In this document: in pieces, positions 50,650-59,353 of the stretch
Position numbering within the stretch: position 1 is the stretch's first letter
Layout of the letters: the number at the start of each line of letters is the position of its first letter
Source of the DNA: Kibdelosporangium sp. MJ126-NF4
GTDB lineage: Bacteria; Actinomycetota; Actinomycetes; Mycobacteriales; Pseudonocardiaceae
NCBI RefSeq assembly: GCF_000826545.1
Contig: NZ_CDME01000014.1
Location: 248,001-312,000 of the forward strand
Direction of reading: 5' to 3'
Length of the DNA: 64,000 nucleotides
Notes under the pieces: model-generated
The model's input: only the letters and a program-made list of their open reading frames with translations
Told to the model about the DNA's origin: nothing
Database searches by the model: none
Made by a program: the position numbers and the translations under genes

Positions 50650-51702
50650 GTGAGCACAACTCGCACGCTTCGCTTACTGGCCGCCGCGACGGCGGCACTA
50701 GCCCTCGCAGCGGGGTGTTCACGAGCGGACGGTGGCAACACGCCAGTCGCGGCGCAGGCACAGGGACCAGCCGAGGTCCGGCTCGGCTACTTCCCGAACG
50801 TCACGCACGCACCGGCGATCATCGGGCAGCGCAAGGAGTTCTACGCGAAGGAACTGGGTTCGACCAAGCTCGCGGTGACGAACTTCAACGCGGGACCGGA
50901 GGAGGTCAACGCGCTGCTGGGCAAGTCGCTGGACATCGGGTTCATCGGCTCCGGCCCGGCGATCAACGCGTTCACCAAGTCGACCGGCACGATCCAGCTG
51001 GTCTCCGGCGCCGTGTCGGCGGGCGCCCAGCTGGTCACCAAGCCGGAGATCACCTCGGTCGAGCAGCTGACGGGCAGGAACATCGCCACGCCGTCGCTCG
51101 GCAACACGCAGGACGTCTCGCTCAAGAAGCTGGTCAAGGACAAGAACCTGACCGGCGTCAAGATCACCAACCTGGACAACCCGAAGACGCTGGACGCGTT
51201 CCGCAAGGGTGAGCTGGACGGCGCGTGGCTGCCCGAGCCGTGGTCGTCGCGGCTGGTGCTGGAGGCGGGCGCGAAGGTGCTGCTGGACGAGAAGTCCCTG
51301 TGGCCGGACGGGCGGTTCCCGACCACGGTGATCATCGTGCGGCAGGAGTTCCTGCAGCAGTACCCGCAGACCGTCCAGGCGATCCTGCGCGGCCACGTGA
51401 AGGCGATCGAGTGGGCCACGGGCAACGAGGGCGACGCCAAGAAGGTCGTCAACGACGCGCTCAAGGAACTGACCGGCAACGCACTGAGCACACCGGTGCT
51501 GGACAGCTCGTTCAAGGCGATCGAACTGACCACCGACCCGATCGCGTCCACGTTCCCGCAGCTGGCCAAGGACTCGGTCACCGCGGGGGTCGTGAAGTCC
51601 GCCGCCGACCTGAAGGGCTTCGCGGACCTGTCCGCGCTCAACGAGGCATTGAAGGCGACCGGCAAACCGGCGGTGGACGCCGCCGGACTGGACAAGAAGT
51701 AG
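50650..51702 (+). CDS. Substrate-binding lipoprotein of a sulfur (sulfonate-type) ABC transporter
   Basis: 350 residues, GTG 50650 with a GAGAGGA site. Lipobox LALAAGC makes it a lipoprotein. The SsuA/NrtA-type fold is visible: VRLGYFPNVTHAPAIIGQRK, NALLGKSLDIGFIGSGPAIN, TPSLGNTQDVSLKKLV, GAWLPEPWSSRLVLEAG. It feeds sulfonate, taurine or another sulfur source to the pathway. Ligand not predictable. Confidence 0.93.
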   Translation: MSTTRTLRLLAAATAALALAAGCSRADGGNTPVAAQAQGPAEVRLGYFPNVTHAPAIIGQRKEFYAKELGSTKLAVTNFNAGPEEVNALLGKSLDIGFIGSGPAINAFTKSTGTIQLVSGAVSAGAQLVTKPEITSVEQLTGRNIATPSLGNTQDVSLKKLVKDKNLTGVKITNLDNPKTLDAFRKGELDGAWLPEPWSSRLVLEAGAKVLLDEKSLWPDGRFPTTVIIVRQEFLQQYPQTVQAILRGHVKAIEWATGNEGDAKKVVNDALKELTGNALSTPVLDSSFKAIELTTDPIASTFPQLAKDSVTAGVVKSAADLKGFADLSALNEALKATGKPAVDAAGLDKK

Positions 51703-51713
51703 GAGCACCGGCA

Positions 51714-52499
51714 ATGACCGCCACACTCAGTACTTCCGAGCACGTGCAGTCCGGCATCGCCGTGGAACTCTCGGCGGTGGGCAAGGTGTTCGGCCGCGGG
51801 CAGCAGGCCGTGGCGGCACTGGACCGGGTGGACCTGACCGTCGCGCCGGGCGAGTTCGTCTGCCTGCTGGGCGCGTCCGGCTGCGGCAAGACCACACTGC
51901 TCAACCTGGTCGCCGGGCTGGACGAGCCGTCGGCGGGCGAGATCGTGCTGAACACGTCCCGCCCGGCGGTGATGTTCCAGGAGGCCGCGCTGATGCCGTG
52001 GCTGACCGCGGCCCGCAACATCGACCTGCCGTTGCGGCTGGCCGGGTTCGGCAAGGCCGACCGCCAGGCCAAAGTGGCGGAGCTGCTCGACCTGGTCCGG
52101 TTGAGCGGCGTCGGGAGCAAGCGCCCGCACGAGCTGTCCGGCGGTATGCGCCAGCGTGTGGCGCTGGCGCGTTCACTGGCCGCGACCCAGCGCGTGCAGG
52201 GAGCCGACGAGCCTGCGTTGCTGTTGATGGACGAGCCGTTCGCGGCGCTGGACGCGATCACGCGGGATGTGTTGCAGGGCGAGCTGTTGCGCGTGTACGA
52301 GCGGACCAGCACGGCCGTCCTGTTCGTCACACACGACGTCCGTGAGGCCGTGCGGCTCGGGCAGCGCGTGGTCCTGCTGTCGTCGCGGCCGGGCCGCGTC
52401 GTCCAGGAATGGTCCACTGAGGACGGTTCAGGTGAGGCTCTGACCGAGGAGATCACGGCCCGGCTGCGTGAGGTGATCAGCACCCATGCCACGTCCTGA
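51714..52499 (+). CDS. ABC transporter ATP-binding protein (sulfonate-type)
   Basis: 261 residues. Walker A LLGASGCGKTTLLNLVAGLD, signature ELSGGMRQRVALARSLAA, Walker B LLLMDEPFAALD, H-loop VTHDVREA. ATG 51714. The SsuB/TauB type. Overlaps the permease start by 14 bases. Confidence 0.96.
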   Translation: MTATLSTSEHVQSGIAVELSAVGKVFGRGQQAVAALDRVDLTVAPGEFVCLLGASGCGKTTLLNLVAGLDEPSAGEIVLNTSRPAVMFQEAALMPWLTAARNIDLPLRLAGFGKADRQAKVAELLDLVRLSGVGSKRPHELSGGMRQRVALARSLAATQRVQGADEPALLLMDEPFAALDAITRDVLQGELLRVYERTSTAVLFVTHDVREAVRLGQRVVLLSSRPGRVVQEWSTEDGSGEALTEEITARLREVISTHATS

Positions 52500-53364
52500 G
52501 GTCCAGGACCTGTCGAAGGTCGAGGCGGGCCTCGACGCGCTGGACACACCGACCGCCAGACAGACCGAGTCGCGGTGGCGGCGGTTCCTGCGCTCCGCGC
52601 TGCCGCCGCTCACGGCACTGATCGTGCTCGTGGCGATCTGGCAGGTGCTGTGGGCGGCGGCGTTCTGGCCGGAGTACAAGCTGCCCGCGCCGCTCGCGGT
52701 CTGGTCGAAGTTCGAGGACCTGGTCGGCACCGGCAAGATCTGGGAGGTGCTGTGGACGTCCATCCACCGCGCCGTGCTCGGCTTTCTCGCCGCGGTGGTG
52801 ATCGCGACGCCACTCGGCCTGCTGGTGGCGAAGGTCCGCTATGTCCGTGCCGCGATCGGGCCGCTGCTGAGCGGCCTGCAGTCGCTGCCGTCGGTGGCGT
52901 GGGTGCCCGCCGCGATCCTGTGGGTCGGCCTGAACGACGGGTCGATCTACTTCGTGGTGCTGATGGGCTCGATCCCGTCGATCGCCAACGGCCTGGTCGC
53001 GGGGATCGACCAGATCCCACCGATCCTGCCCCGCGTCGGCAAGACACTCGGCGCGGGCAGGCTCGCCGCGGCCCGGCACATCCTGCTGCCCGCGGCGCTG
53101 CCCGGCTACCTCGCGGGACTCAAGCAGGGCTGGGCGTTCTCGTGGCGGTCGCTGATGGCGGCGGAACTGATCGCGCAGAGCCCCGACCTGGGCTTCGGGC
53201 TGGGCGCGTACCTCAACGAAGGATCGAACTTCAACGACATGGCCGAGGTGCTGACCGCGATCTTCCTGATCCTGATCGTCGGGATCGGCATCGACCTGGT
53301 GGTGTTCCGGCCGATCGAACGAGCCGTGCTGCGGGCGCGCGGCCTGACCGGAGCGTTGACGTGA
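52486..53364 (+). CDS. ABC transporter permease (sulfonate-type)
   Basis: 292 residues with about six membrane helices and the EAA loop (KTLGAGRLAAARHILLPAAL, then PGYLAGLKQGWAFSWRSLM). SsuC/TauC type. ATG 52486. Stop overlaps the chelatase GTG by GTGA. Confidence 0.95.
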   Translation: MPRPEVQDLSKVEAGLDALDTPTARQTESRWRRFLRSALPPLTALIVLVAIWQVLWAAAFWPEYKLPAPLAVWSKFEDLVGTGKIWEVLWTSIHRAVLGFLAAVVIATPLGLLVAKVRYVRAAIGPLLSGLQSLPSVAWVPAAILWVGLNDGSIYFVVLMGSIPSIANGLVAGIDQIPPILPRVGKTLGAGRLAAARHILLPAALPGYLAGLKQGWAFSWRSLMAAELIAQSPDLGFGLGAYLNEGSNFNDMAEVLTAIFLILIVGIGIDLVVFRPIERAVLRARGLTGALT

Positions 53365-54098
53365 TCCCTCTCGTAGCCGTGGCCCACGGCAGCCGTGACC
53401 CCCGTTCCGCCGCGACGATCACCGCACTGGTCGACGTGGTCAAGGGGCTGCGGCCGGGCATGGACGCCCGTGTGTCCTTCATGGACCTCTCGGCTCCCCG
53501 GCTCGGCGACGTGCTCGCCGGGCTGCGGGGACCGGTGGTCGTGGTGCCGCTGCTGCTCGGCCGGGCGTATCACGCCAAGGTGGACGTCCCGGCCCTCGTC
53601 CATGAGGCGAGCCTGCGCAATCCCCGGCTGTCCGTGGCGGTGTCGGATGTCCTCGGCCCGTCCGCGTGGCTGGAGTCGGCCGCGTTGCGCAGGCTCAACG
53701 CGGCGGGTGCCGCGTTCGACGACTCGTCGCTCGGCGTGGTCCTGGCGGGCGCGGGCTCGTCGGACGCGCGCGCCAACGCGCGGGTCGCCGGGATCGCGCG
53801 CCGCTGGTCCGTCCAATCAGGATGGTCGGGCGCGGTGGCCGCCTTCGCGGCCTCCGCCTCCCCGGACGTGCCCACGGCGATCGCGTCCCTGCGGGAGCGC
53901 GGGGCGTCCCGGATCGCGGTGGCATCGTGGTTCCTGGCACCGGGTCTGCTGCCCGACCGGGTGTACGGCGCCGCCCTCGCCGAGGACCCGGACGCGGTGA
54001 TCGCCGAGCCACTCGGCGCGGACCCGGACGTCGCCGAACTGATCCTGCACCGCTACGACGAGGCAGTGCGGAGCTGGGACCTGGAACGAACGGGGTAA
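53361..54098 (+). CDS. Sirohydrochlorin chelatase (CbiX/SirB-like)
   Basis: 245 residues. CbiX duplicated fold: VAVAHGSRDPRSAATITALV and VVVPLLLGRAYHAKVDVPAL carry the two His of the metal site, the second half VASWFLAPGLLPDRVY a third block. It puts Fe into sirohydrochlorin to make siroheme, the cofactor of SirA. Last gene of the operon, in the same place as in Streptomyces and mycobacteria. Confidence 0.93.
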   Translation: MIPLVAVAHGSRDPRSAATITALVDVVKGLRPGMDARVSFMDLSAPRLGDVLAGLRGPVVVVPLLLGRAYHAKVDVPALVHEASLRNPRLSVAVSDVLGPSAWLESAALRRLNAAGAAFDDSSLGVVLAGAGSSDARANARVAGIARRWSVQSGWSGAVAAFAASASPDVPTAIASLRERGASRIAVASWFLAPGLLPDRVYGAALAEDPDAVIAEPLGADPDVAELILHRYDEAVRSWDLERTG

Positions 54099-54102
54099 CC
54101 GC

Positions 54103-54861
54103 TCAGTCTTCGGGAACCCAGTTGGGTTTGCGCTTCTGCGCGAACGCGATGATGCCTTCCTGGCCTTCCTCGCTGGCGAAGAACTCGGCCGACAGCTTCA
54201 GCATGGTCGCGAAGTCGCCGGGGCCCGAGCGCAGCAGCGCCTTGGTCGCGGCCAGCGCGACCGGCCCGCCGAGGCCCAGCATGTCGGTGTAGCGCTTGAC
54301 CTCGGCGTCCAGCTCCTCGGCCGGGACCGCGGAGTTGATCAGGCCGATGCTCGCGGCCCTGGTGGCGTCGAAGGTCTCGCCGGTCAGGAACAGCTCGTGC
54401 GCGGCGCGGGGCAGCAGCCTGGGCAGCACGGTCACAGAGATCACCGCGGGCACCACACCGATGCGGACCTCGGTGAAGGCGAAGGTCGCGCTCGACGCGG
54501 CGATCGCGATGTCCGCGGCCGCGACGATGCCGACGCCACCCGCGCGGGCCGGGCCCGCCAGCTTGGCCACCACGGGCTTGGGGCTGGTGCGGATCTGCTC
54601 GAGGATCTCGGGGAACTCGTTGACGCCCTGGTCGCCCGCGGCCGCGCCGCCCGCTTCCTTGAGGTCCATGCCCGCGCAGAACACCGGTCCGGTGTGGTCG
54701 AGCAGGATCACGCGGACGTTGTCGTCGTCGACCGCGTGTGCCAGGTGACTGCGCAGCTCACCCCGCAGTTGGCGGGACAGCGCGTTCCGGTTGTGCGGCG
54801 AGTCGAGCGTGATGGTCGCGACGCCGCGGTCGACGGCGATGTGGACCAGTTCGTCAGCCAT
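54103..54861 (-). CDS. Enoyl-CoA hydratase/isomerase family protein
   Basis: 252 residues from ATG 54861. Crotonase fold: FCAGMDLKEAGG is the oxyanion-hole block, KLAGPARAGGVGIVAAADIA the second. The catalytic Glu pair cannot be placed with certainty, since the region after IAIAASSATFAFTEVRIGVV has E but the second Glu is unclear. Substrate unknown. Convergent with the sulfur operon; ATG at 54870 is an alternative. Confidence 0.9.
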   Translation of the reverse strand: MADELVHIAVDRGVATITLDSPHNRNALSRQLRGELRSHLAHAVDDDNVRVILLDHTGPVFCAGMDLKEAGGAAAGDQGVNEFPEILEQIRTSPKPVVAKLAGPARAGGVGIVAAADIAIAASSATFAFTEVRIGVVPAVISVTVLPRLLPRAAHELFLTGETFDATRAASIGLINSAVPAEELDAEVKRYTDMLGLGGPVALAATKALLRSGPGDFATMLKLSAEFFASEEGQEGIIAFAQKRKPNWVPED

Positions 54862-54942
54862 GGTGACCATGATTGCCCATGGGAGGAGCCCGTGCCGAGA
54901 ACCACCCCGCGCCGGGTGGTTCTCAGCACACATCCCTGGAAA

Positions 54943-55572
54943 TCAGCCGATGGTCGTGCTTGTCAGCACTGGGCTGGGGTTCGGATAGGCGACCGTGGCG
55001 GCGTTGACCGGGAACCCGGCCGCGACGATCACCGTGGTGAAGGTCAGCCCTGGCGCGTCGTAGCTGGTGCCGCCGAGCTTGGACTCGATCGTGCCGGACG
55101 AGCCCGCCGTCAGGTTGAGCGTCACGGTGGGCAGTTCGAACGCCGCGCCGCCCTTGAGCGGACCGGCGACCTTCAGCACCACGTCGTTGCCCTCACGGCC
55201 GATGGTCGGTGGGGTCGAGCCCAGGCCCGATCCGCCGCTCACGCCCGCCGAGACGAACGTGGAGTTGGCGGGCACCGGCATCTTCAGCGCGATGTCCTTG
55301 ATCTCCCTGATCTGGTAACCGCCGCCCGAGGACGGAACGGTGTTGGGTGCCGGGTCGATGGTCACCGTCAGCGCGCTGCCAGGGGCGGCGCTCGCCGGTG
55401 CGTTCGAGTCGGCATCCTGGTTGAGAGTGAGTTCCGCGTTCTGGCCGAGTGCCGTGGCGCGGACCTGGTAGTTGATTGTCTGGACCGCCGCTGACGCGCT
55501 CGTGCCCAGCGCTAGCAGTGGTGCAAGGGTGAACGCGGCCACCGTGGCCAGCCGCAGGGGAGCCAGCTTCAT
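54943..55572 (-). CDS. Secreted beta-rich protein of unknown function
   Basis: 209 residues. Signal peptide LRLATVAAFTLAPLLALGTS with cleavage after ASA. Mature protein is Ser/Thr/Gly-rich and beta-like: INYQVRATALGQNAELTLNQ, GYQIREIKDIALKMPVPANS, GDAFELPT-like blocks and a Gly-rich stretch. Repeats of small strands suggest a jelly-roll or cell-surface domain. No catalytic motif. Alone, 200 bp from the barstar gene. Confidence 0.8.
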   Translation of the reverse strand: MKLAPLRLATVAAFTLAPLLALGTSASAAVQTINYQVRATALGQNAELTLNQDADSNAPASAAPGSALTVTIDPAPNTVPSSGGGYQIREIKDIALKMPVPANSTFVSAGVSGGSGLGSTPPTIGREGNDVVLKVAGPLKGGAAFELPTVTLNLTAGSSGTIESKLGGTSYDAPGLTFTTVIVAAGFPVNAATVAYPNPSPVLTSTTIG

Positions 55573-55771
55573 CGATGCCTCCTTGTGGTGTAATCCCTCT
55601 CACATCTTCGTACCCGAGGGTAATTCGCGTTTCAACGCTTGACCTTTCCCAGAGTATTCACAGAGTCACCCAGGGTGGAAGGCTTGCGCCGGACGGTGGT
55701 GGGCATGCGACAACCCGGACGGAAATCGTTGGTCCGGATCGACAACGGTGTGCCGGATCGGCCGCGGTTGG

Positions 55772-56038
55772 CTACGCCTCAAGCACGAGCGTGAGCCGGT
55801 CGGCGCTGCCAAGGATGTCGACGAACTGCTCGTAGTTGGCCGGATCGGCCCTGCGCAGCGTCTGCGGCGAATGCCAGACCAGCGTGTGCGTGCCCGGCGG
55901 CAGGTCGTTGACCACGTCGGCCAACGCGTCCAGGTTGTGCCCGAAGTAGTCGGGGAAACGCATCGCCGTGGCGAGCGCGTCCAGCATCGCGGCCTTGGTG
56001 CGGATCCGGCTGCCGTCCAGCACGTACCTCATCGTCAC
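55772..56038 (-). CDS. Barstar-like ribonuclease inhibitor
   Basis: 88 residues. Barstar fold: RFPDYFGHNLDALADVVNDL is the diagnostic block (F-P-x-Y-F/Y-G-x-N-L/W-D-A) with the acidic helix that plugs the RNase active site. GTG start overlaps the RNase stop by GTGA, so inhibitor and enzyme are made together. Confidence 0.93.
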   Translation of the reverse strand: MTMRYVLDGSRIRTKAAMLDALATAMRFPDYFGHNLDALADVVNDLPPGTHTLVWHSPQTLRRADPANYEQFVDILGSADRLTLVLEA

Positions 56039-56532
56039 TTCCCCGGGTCCACGAGCACGAACGAGTCGTAGTGGTTCTCGGTGTAGTACAGCTCGCGTTC
56101 CTTGCCGTAGATGAGCCTGCGGGCACCGCGGTCCCTGCTGTCGGGCGTCTGCACGGTGTACTCGTGGTAGTACTCCTTGGCCGCGACCGGGAGGCGCTTC
56201 TCACGGTTCTCGAACACCACACCGTCCCGGGGATACGGGTACGGGCCGCCGCTCTCGATCAGCCGCCACGTGGCCGTCGCCTCCTTCGGCAGCTTCGACA
56301 GCGCCATGATCCGCAGACCCGAGGACTGACCGGGCACAGTGGACGATGCACCGGACGACGCACCGGACGTACCCGGTGCACTGGTGCCGGGGGCACTGGA
56401 ACTGGACGGGGCTGAGCTGGCCGGAGCTGGGCTGGGCGTGGAGTCCGTGCTGGCCTCACGGACCAGCCAACCGGCCACCACCAGGATGACCAGCCCGACC
56501 AGGGCGAACGTGATGCGTTTGCGCGACCCCAT
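56035..56532 (-). CDS. Guanyl-specific ribonuclease (N1/Sa type) with membrane anchor
   Basis: 165 residues from ATG 56532. A single helix near the start (ITFALVGLVILVVAGWLVRE), a 40-residue Ser/Pro/Ala/Thr linker, then the microbial RNase: PKEATATWRLIESGGPYPYP, the catalytic Glu in EYYHEYTVQT, Arg in GARRLIYGK and His in YYTENHYDSF. These match Glu54, Arg69 and His85 of RNase Sa. It lacks Cys, so no disulfide. Exported or displayed, with barstar keeping the cytoplasm safe. Confidence 0.9.
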   Translation of the reverse strand: MGSRKRITFALVGLVILVVAGWLVREASTDSTPSPAPASSAPSSSSAPGTSAPGTSGASSGASSTVPGQSSGLRIMALSKLPKEATATWRLIESGGPYPYPRDGVVFENREKRLPVAAKEYYHEYTVQTPDSRDRGARRLIYGKERELYYTENHYDSFVLVDPGK

Positions 56533-56543
56533 GGGGGCAAACC

Positions 56544-56738
56544 CTAATCGCAGTCCGCCTGCCCGTTCCGCGACGGGCCGACTTTGCTCGCGACGAAATC
56601 GACGACGCGGTCGATCAGCCACGCCCCGCCCGTGCACACCGGCAGCAGCACCGCGATGACGATCGCGAACTGGGCCGGGAACGGCAGCTGCGTGATCCAC
56701 AGCTCGACGGCGTTCCACCAATCGGACAACCACGACAC
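56544..56738 (-). CDS. Small membrane protein upstream of the RNase
   Basis: 64 residues, GTG 56738. MSWLSDWWNAVELWITQLPF, then a helix FAIVIAVLLPVCTGGAWLID and a short charged tail. One or two membrane segments. 11 bp from the RNase start on the same strand, so probably in the same operon. No homology recognised. Confidence 0.7.
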   Translation of the reverse strand: MSWLSDWWNAVELWITQLPFPAQFAIVIAVLLPVCTGGAWLIDRVVDFVASKVGPSRNGQADCD

Positions 56739-56804
56739 GCGATCAGGCTACGCCGTGGCCGAGCCCACAGGCGCACGAATGGGGTAATCGGTAAGTTGCT
56801 GGGC

Positions 56805-57773
56805 ATGTTCGCCGTGTATGCAGCGTCGCCTCAGCCGGACAACCCGCTCGCCGCGTTGACTGTCGGTGATCGCCCGTCGCCGGAGGTCCCGGACGGCTGG
56901 GTGCGGGTGTCGGTCCGGGCCGCCAGCCTGAACATGCACGACCTGTGGACGCTGCGCGGCGTGGGCATCAAGGCCGAGAAGTTCCCGATGACCCTCGGCT
57001 GCGACGGCGCCGGAGTGCTCGACGACGGCACCGAGGTGGTGATCCACTCGGTGATCAGCTCACCGGACTGGACCGGCGACGAGACCCTCGACCCGAAGCG
57101 GTCCCTGCTCACCGAGATCCACCAGGGCACGTTCGCCGAGTCCGTGGTCGTCCCGGCCCGCAACGTGCTGCCCAAGCCCGCGAGCCTGTCGTTCACGGAA
57201 GCCGCCTGCATGGGCACGGCGTGGCTGACGGCGTACCGGATGCTGTTCGTGAAGTCCGGGTTGCGGCCCGGCCAGACCATCCTGGTGCAGGGCGCCTCGG
57301 GTGGCGTGGCGACCGCGTTGATCCAACTCGGCCGCGCGGCGGGCTACCGCGTGTGGGCCACCGGGCGTTCCGAGGAGAAGCGGGCGCTGGCCGAGTCGCT
57401 CGGCGCGCACGCCACGTTCGAGTCCGGCGCCCGGCTGCCCGAGAAGGTCGACGGCGTGTTCGAGACGGTCGGCAAGGCGACCTGGTCGCACTCGGTGAAG
57501 TCGCTCAGGCCCGGCGGCGTGATCGTGGTCTCCGGCGCGACCAGTGGCGCGGACGCCAACGGCGAACTGAACAGGGTGTTCTTCCTGCAGCTGAGCGTGG
57601 TCGGCTCGACCATGGGTACCCGCGACGAACTCGCCGACCTGCTGAAGTACTGCGACATCACCGGTGTGCGGCCCAAGATCGGCAGCGAACTCCCGCTCGC
57701 GCGCGCCGAGGAGGGCTTCCGGGCGATGCTGGACGGCGCCACCGCGGGCAAGATCGTGTTCACGACCACGTGA
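56805..57773 (+). CDS. Quinone-oxidoreductase-like MDR protein
   Basis: 322 residues from ATG 56805. MDR/GroES-like start (GWVRVSVRAASLNMHDLWTL) and nucleotide domain (TILVQGASGGVATALIQLGR). The catalytic zinc ligands of alcohol dehydrogenases are absent at the usual sites, so a zinc-free quinone or enoyl reductase is more likely. Substrate unknown. Followed by a perfect palindrome and an amino acid permease. Confidence 0.92.
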   Translation: MFAVYAASPQPDNPLAALTVGDRPSPEVPDGWVRVSVRAASLNMHDLWTLRGVGIKAEKFPMTLGCDGAGVLDDGTEVVIHSVISSPDWTGDETLDPKRSLLTEIHQGTFAESVVVPARNVLPKPASLSFTEAACMGTAWLTAYRMLFVKSGLRPGQTILVQGASGGVATALIQLGRAAGYRVWATGRSEEKRALAESLGAHATFESGARLPEKVDGVFETVGKATWSHSVKSLRPGGVIVVSGATSGADANGELNRVFFLQLSVVGSTMGTRDELADLLKYCDITGVRPKIGSELPLARAEEGFRAMLDGATAGKIVFTTT

Positions 57774-57792
57774 CTTGGCAATTACTCGTTCA

Positions 57793-57808
57793 GCCGATGA
57801 TCATCGGC
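57793..57808. promoter_or_regulatory. 16-bp perfect palindrome GCCGATGATCATCGGC
   Basis: A perfect 16-bp palindrome 19 bp before the ATG of the permease gene and 20 bp after the stop of the MDR gene. Possible operator for the permease, or a weak terminator. Confidence 0.45.
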
Positions 57809-57826
57809 GGGACTATCGTCTGAGGG

Positions 57827-59299
57827 ATGTCGGACCTACAAAGCAGTGGGTTGGGCGGCGGCAAAGGAATCTTTCGCCGCAAGCCCATTGAGCAGATCGA
57901 CGAAGGCTCAGTCCCCGGGACGGGGCTGACCAAGACGCTGGGGCTCTGGCAGCTCACGGCCATCGGGGTCGGCGGCATCATCGGCGCGGGCATCTTCAGC
58001 CTGGCAGGCAGCGTCGCGCACGGTGACCCGGCCAAAGGAGTGGCGGGTGTCGGGCCCGCCGTGCTCATCTCGTTCCTGATCGCGGGCGTGGCCAGCGCCG
58101 CGGCCGCGTTCTCCTACGCCGAGTTCGCCGGGCTGATCCCGAAAGCCGGGTCGGCCTACACCTACGGCTACGCCGTGCTCGGCGAGGTCGTCGGCTGGTT
58201 CATCGGCTGGGACCTGTTGCTGGAGTACACGGCCATCGTGGCGGTCGTCGCGATCGGCATCTCCGGGTACTTCAACTTCCTTGTCGACCAGATCGGCCTC
58301 GACCTGCCGCAGTGGATGATGGGCGCGCCGGGCACCGAACCCGAGGGCGTGGCGGCGGGCACCTACAAGGTCAACCTGATCGCGATGGTGCTGTGCCTGC
58401 TGATCGCGTTCCTGCTGACCAGGGGAATCCGCGCGGCGGCGCGGTTCGAGACGATCGTGGTCGGGATCAAGGTCGCGGTCGTGCTCGTGGTGATCGTCGT
58501 CGGGTTCTTCTACGTCAAGACGGGCAACCTCACGCCGTTCGCGCCTGCCGGGTTCAGCGGGGCGATGAGCGGCGCCGCGTTGGTGTTCTTCGCGGTGTTC
58601 GGCTACGACGCGATGTCGACCGCGGCCGAGGAGTCCAAGGACGCCCAACGGCACATGCCCAAAGCCATCATCTACTCGCTGGCCATCTCGATGGTGCTGT
58701 ACGTGCTGGCGTGCCTGGTGCTGACCGGGATGCAGGACTACACACTGATCGACCCGGAAAGCGGGTTCTCCAGCGCGTTCGCCAGCGTGGGTCTCGGCGG
58801 GCTGGGCACTGTGGTCGCGGCCGGGGCGATCATCGGCATCCTGACGGTGATGTTCACGTTCATGCTCGGGGTGACGCGGGTGTGGTTCGCGATGAGCCGG
58901 GACGGTCTGCTGCCCGCGTGGTTCGCCAAGACGCACCCGGTGCGCAAGGTCCCGGTTCGGGTGGCGTGGCTCGCGGGCATCATCTCGGCCGTGCTGGCCG
59001 GGCTGCTGCCGATCATCGAGGTCGCCGAGCTGACGAACATCGGCATCCTGCTGGCGTTCGTGGTGGTGTGCATCGCGGTGATCGTGCTGCGTTACCGCAG
59101 GCCGGACCTGCCGCGGACGTTCCGCACACCGGGAATGCCGGTGGTGCCCGCGATCGGTGTGGTGTTCTCGATCTGGCTGATCACGTTCCTGCAGCCGGAG
59201 ACGTGGCTGCGGTTCGCCGCCTGGTTCGTGGCGGGCATGCTGATCTACTTCCTCTACAGCAGGCACAAGTCGGCGCTCAACCGCCGCTCGCCCGAATAG
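57827..59299 (+). CDS. APC-family amino acid permease (cationic type)
   Basis: 490 residues, about 12-14 helices. N-terminal GLTKTLGLWQLTAIGVGGII, GAGIF and SYAEFAGLIPKAGSAYTYGY, the hallmark of the APC family; VFFAVFGYDAMSTAAEESKD is the CAT-like block, which points to cationic amino acids (Lys, Arg, Orn). Ligand not proven. Followed by a long hairpin that overlaps the ribosome site of the next gene. Confidence 0.93.
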   Translation: MSDLQSSGLGGGKGIFRRKPIEQIDEGSVPGTGLTKTLGLWQLTAIGVGGIIGAGIFSLAGSVAHGDPAKGVAGVGPAVLISFLIAGVASAAAAFSYAEFAGLIPKAGSAYTYGYAVLGEVVGWFIGWDLLLEYTAIVAVVAIGISGYFNFLVDQIGLDLPQWMMGAPGTEPEGVAAGTYKVNLIAMVLCLLIAFLLTRGIRAAARFETIVVGIKVAVVLVVIVVGFFYVKTGNLTPFAPAGFSGAMSGAALVFFAVFGYDAMSTAAEESKDAQRHMPKAIIYSLAISMVLYVLACLVLTGMQDYTLIDPESGFSSAFASVGLGGLGTVVAAGAIIGILTVMFTFMLGVTRVWFAMSRDGLLPAWFAKTHPVRKVPVRVAWLAGIISAVLAGLLPIIEVAELTNIGILLAFVVVCIAVIVLRYRRPDLPRTFRTPGMPVVPAIGVVFSIWLITFLQPETWLRFAAWFVAGMLIYFLYSRHKSALNRRSPE

Positions 59300-59307
59300 C
59301 GCAGCAT

Positions 59308-59347
59308 CCACCTCTCGCGAACCGGGTACCCCGTTCGCGAGAGGTGG
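59308..59347 (+). terminator. 15-bp hairpin that also covers the next ribosome site
   Basis: CCACCTCTCGCGAAC (59308-59322) pairs with GTTCGCGAGAGGTGG (59333-59347) around ten bases. The right arm contains GAGAGGTGG, the ribosome site for GTG 59354. So it may both end permease transcription and, in longer messages, hide the start of the DUF4230 gene. Confidence 0.65.
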
Positions 59348-59353
59348 TGACCT

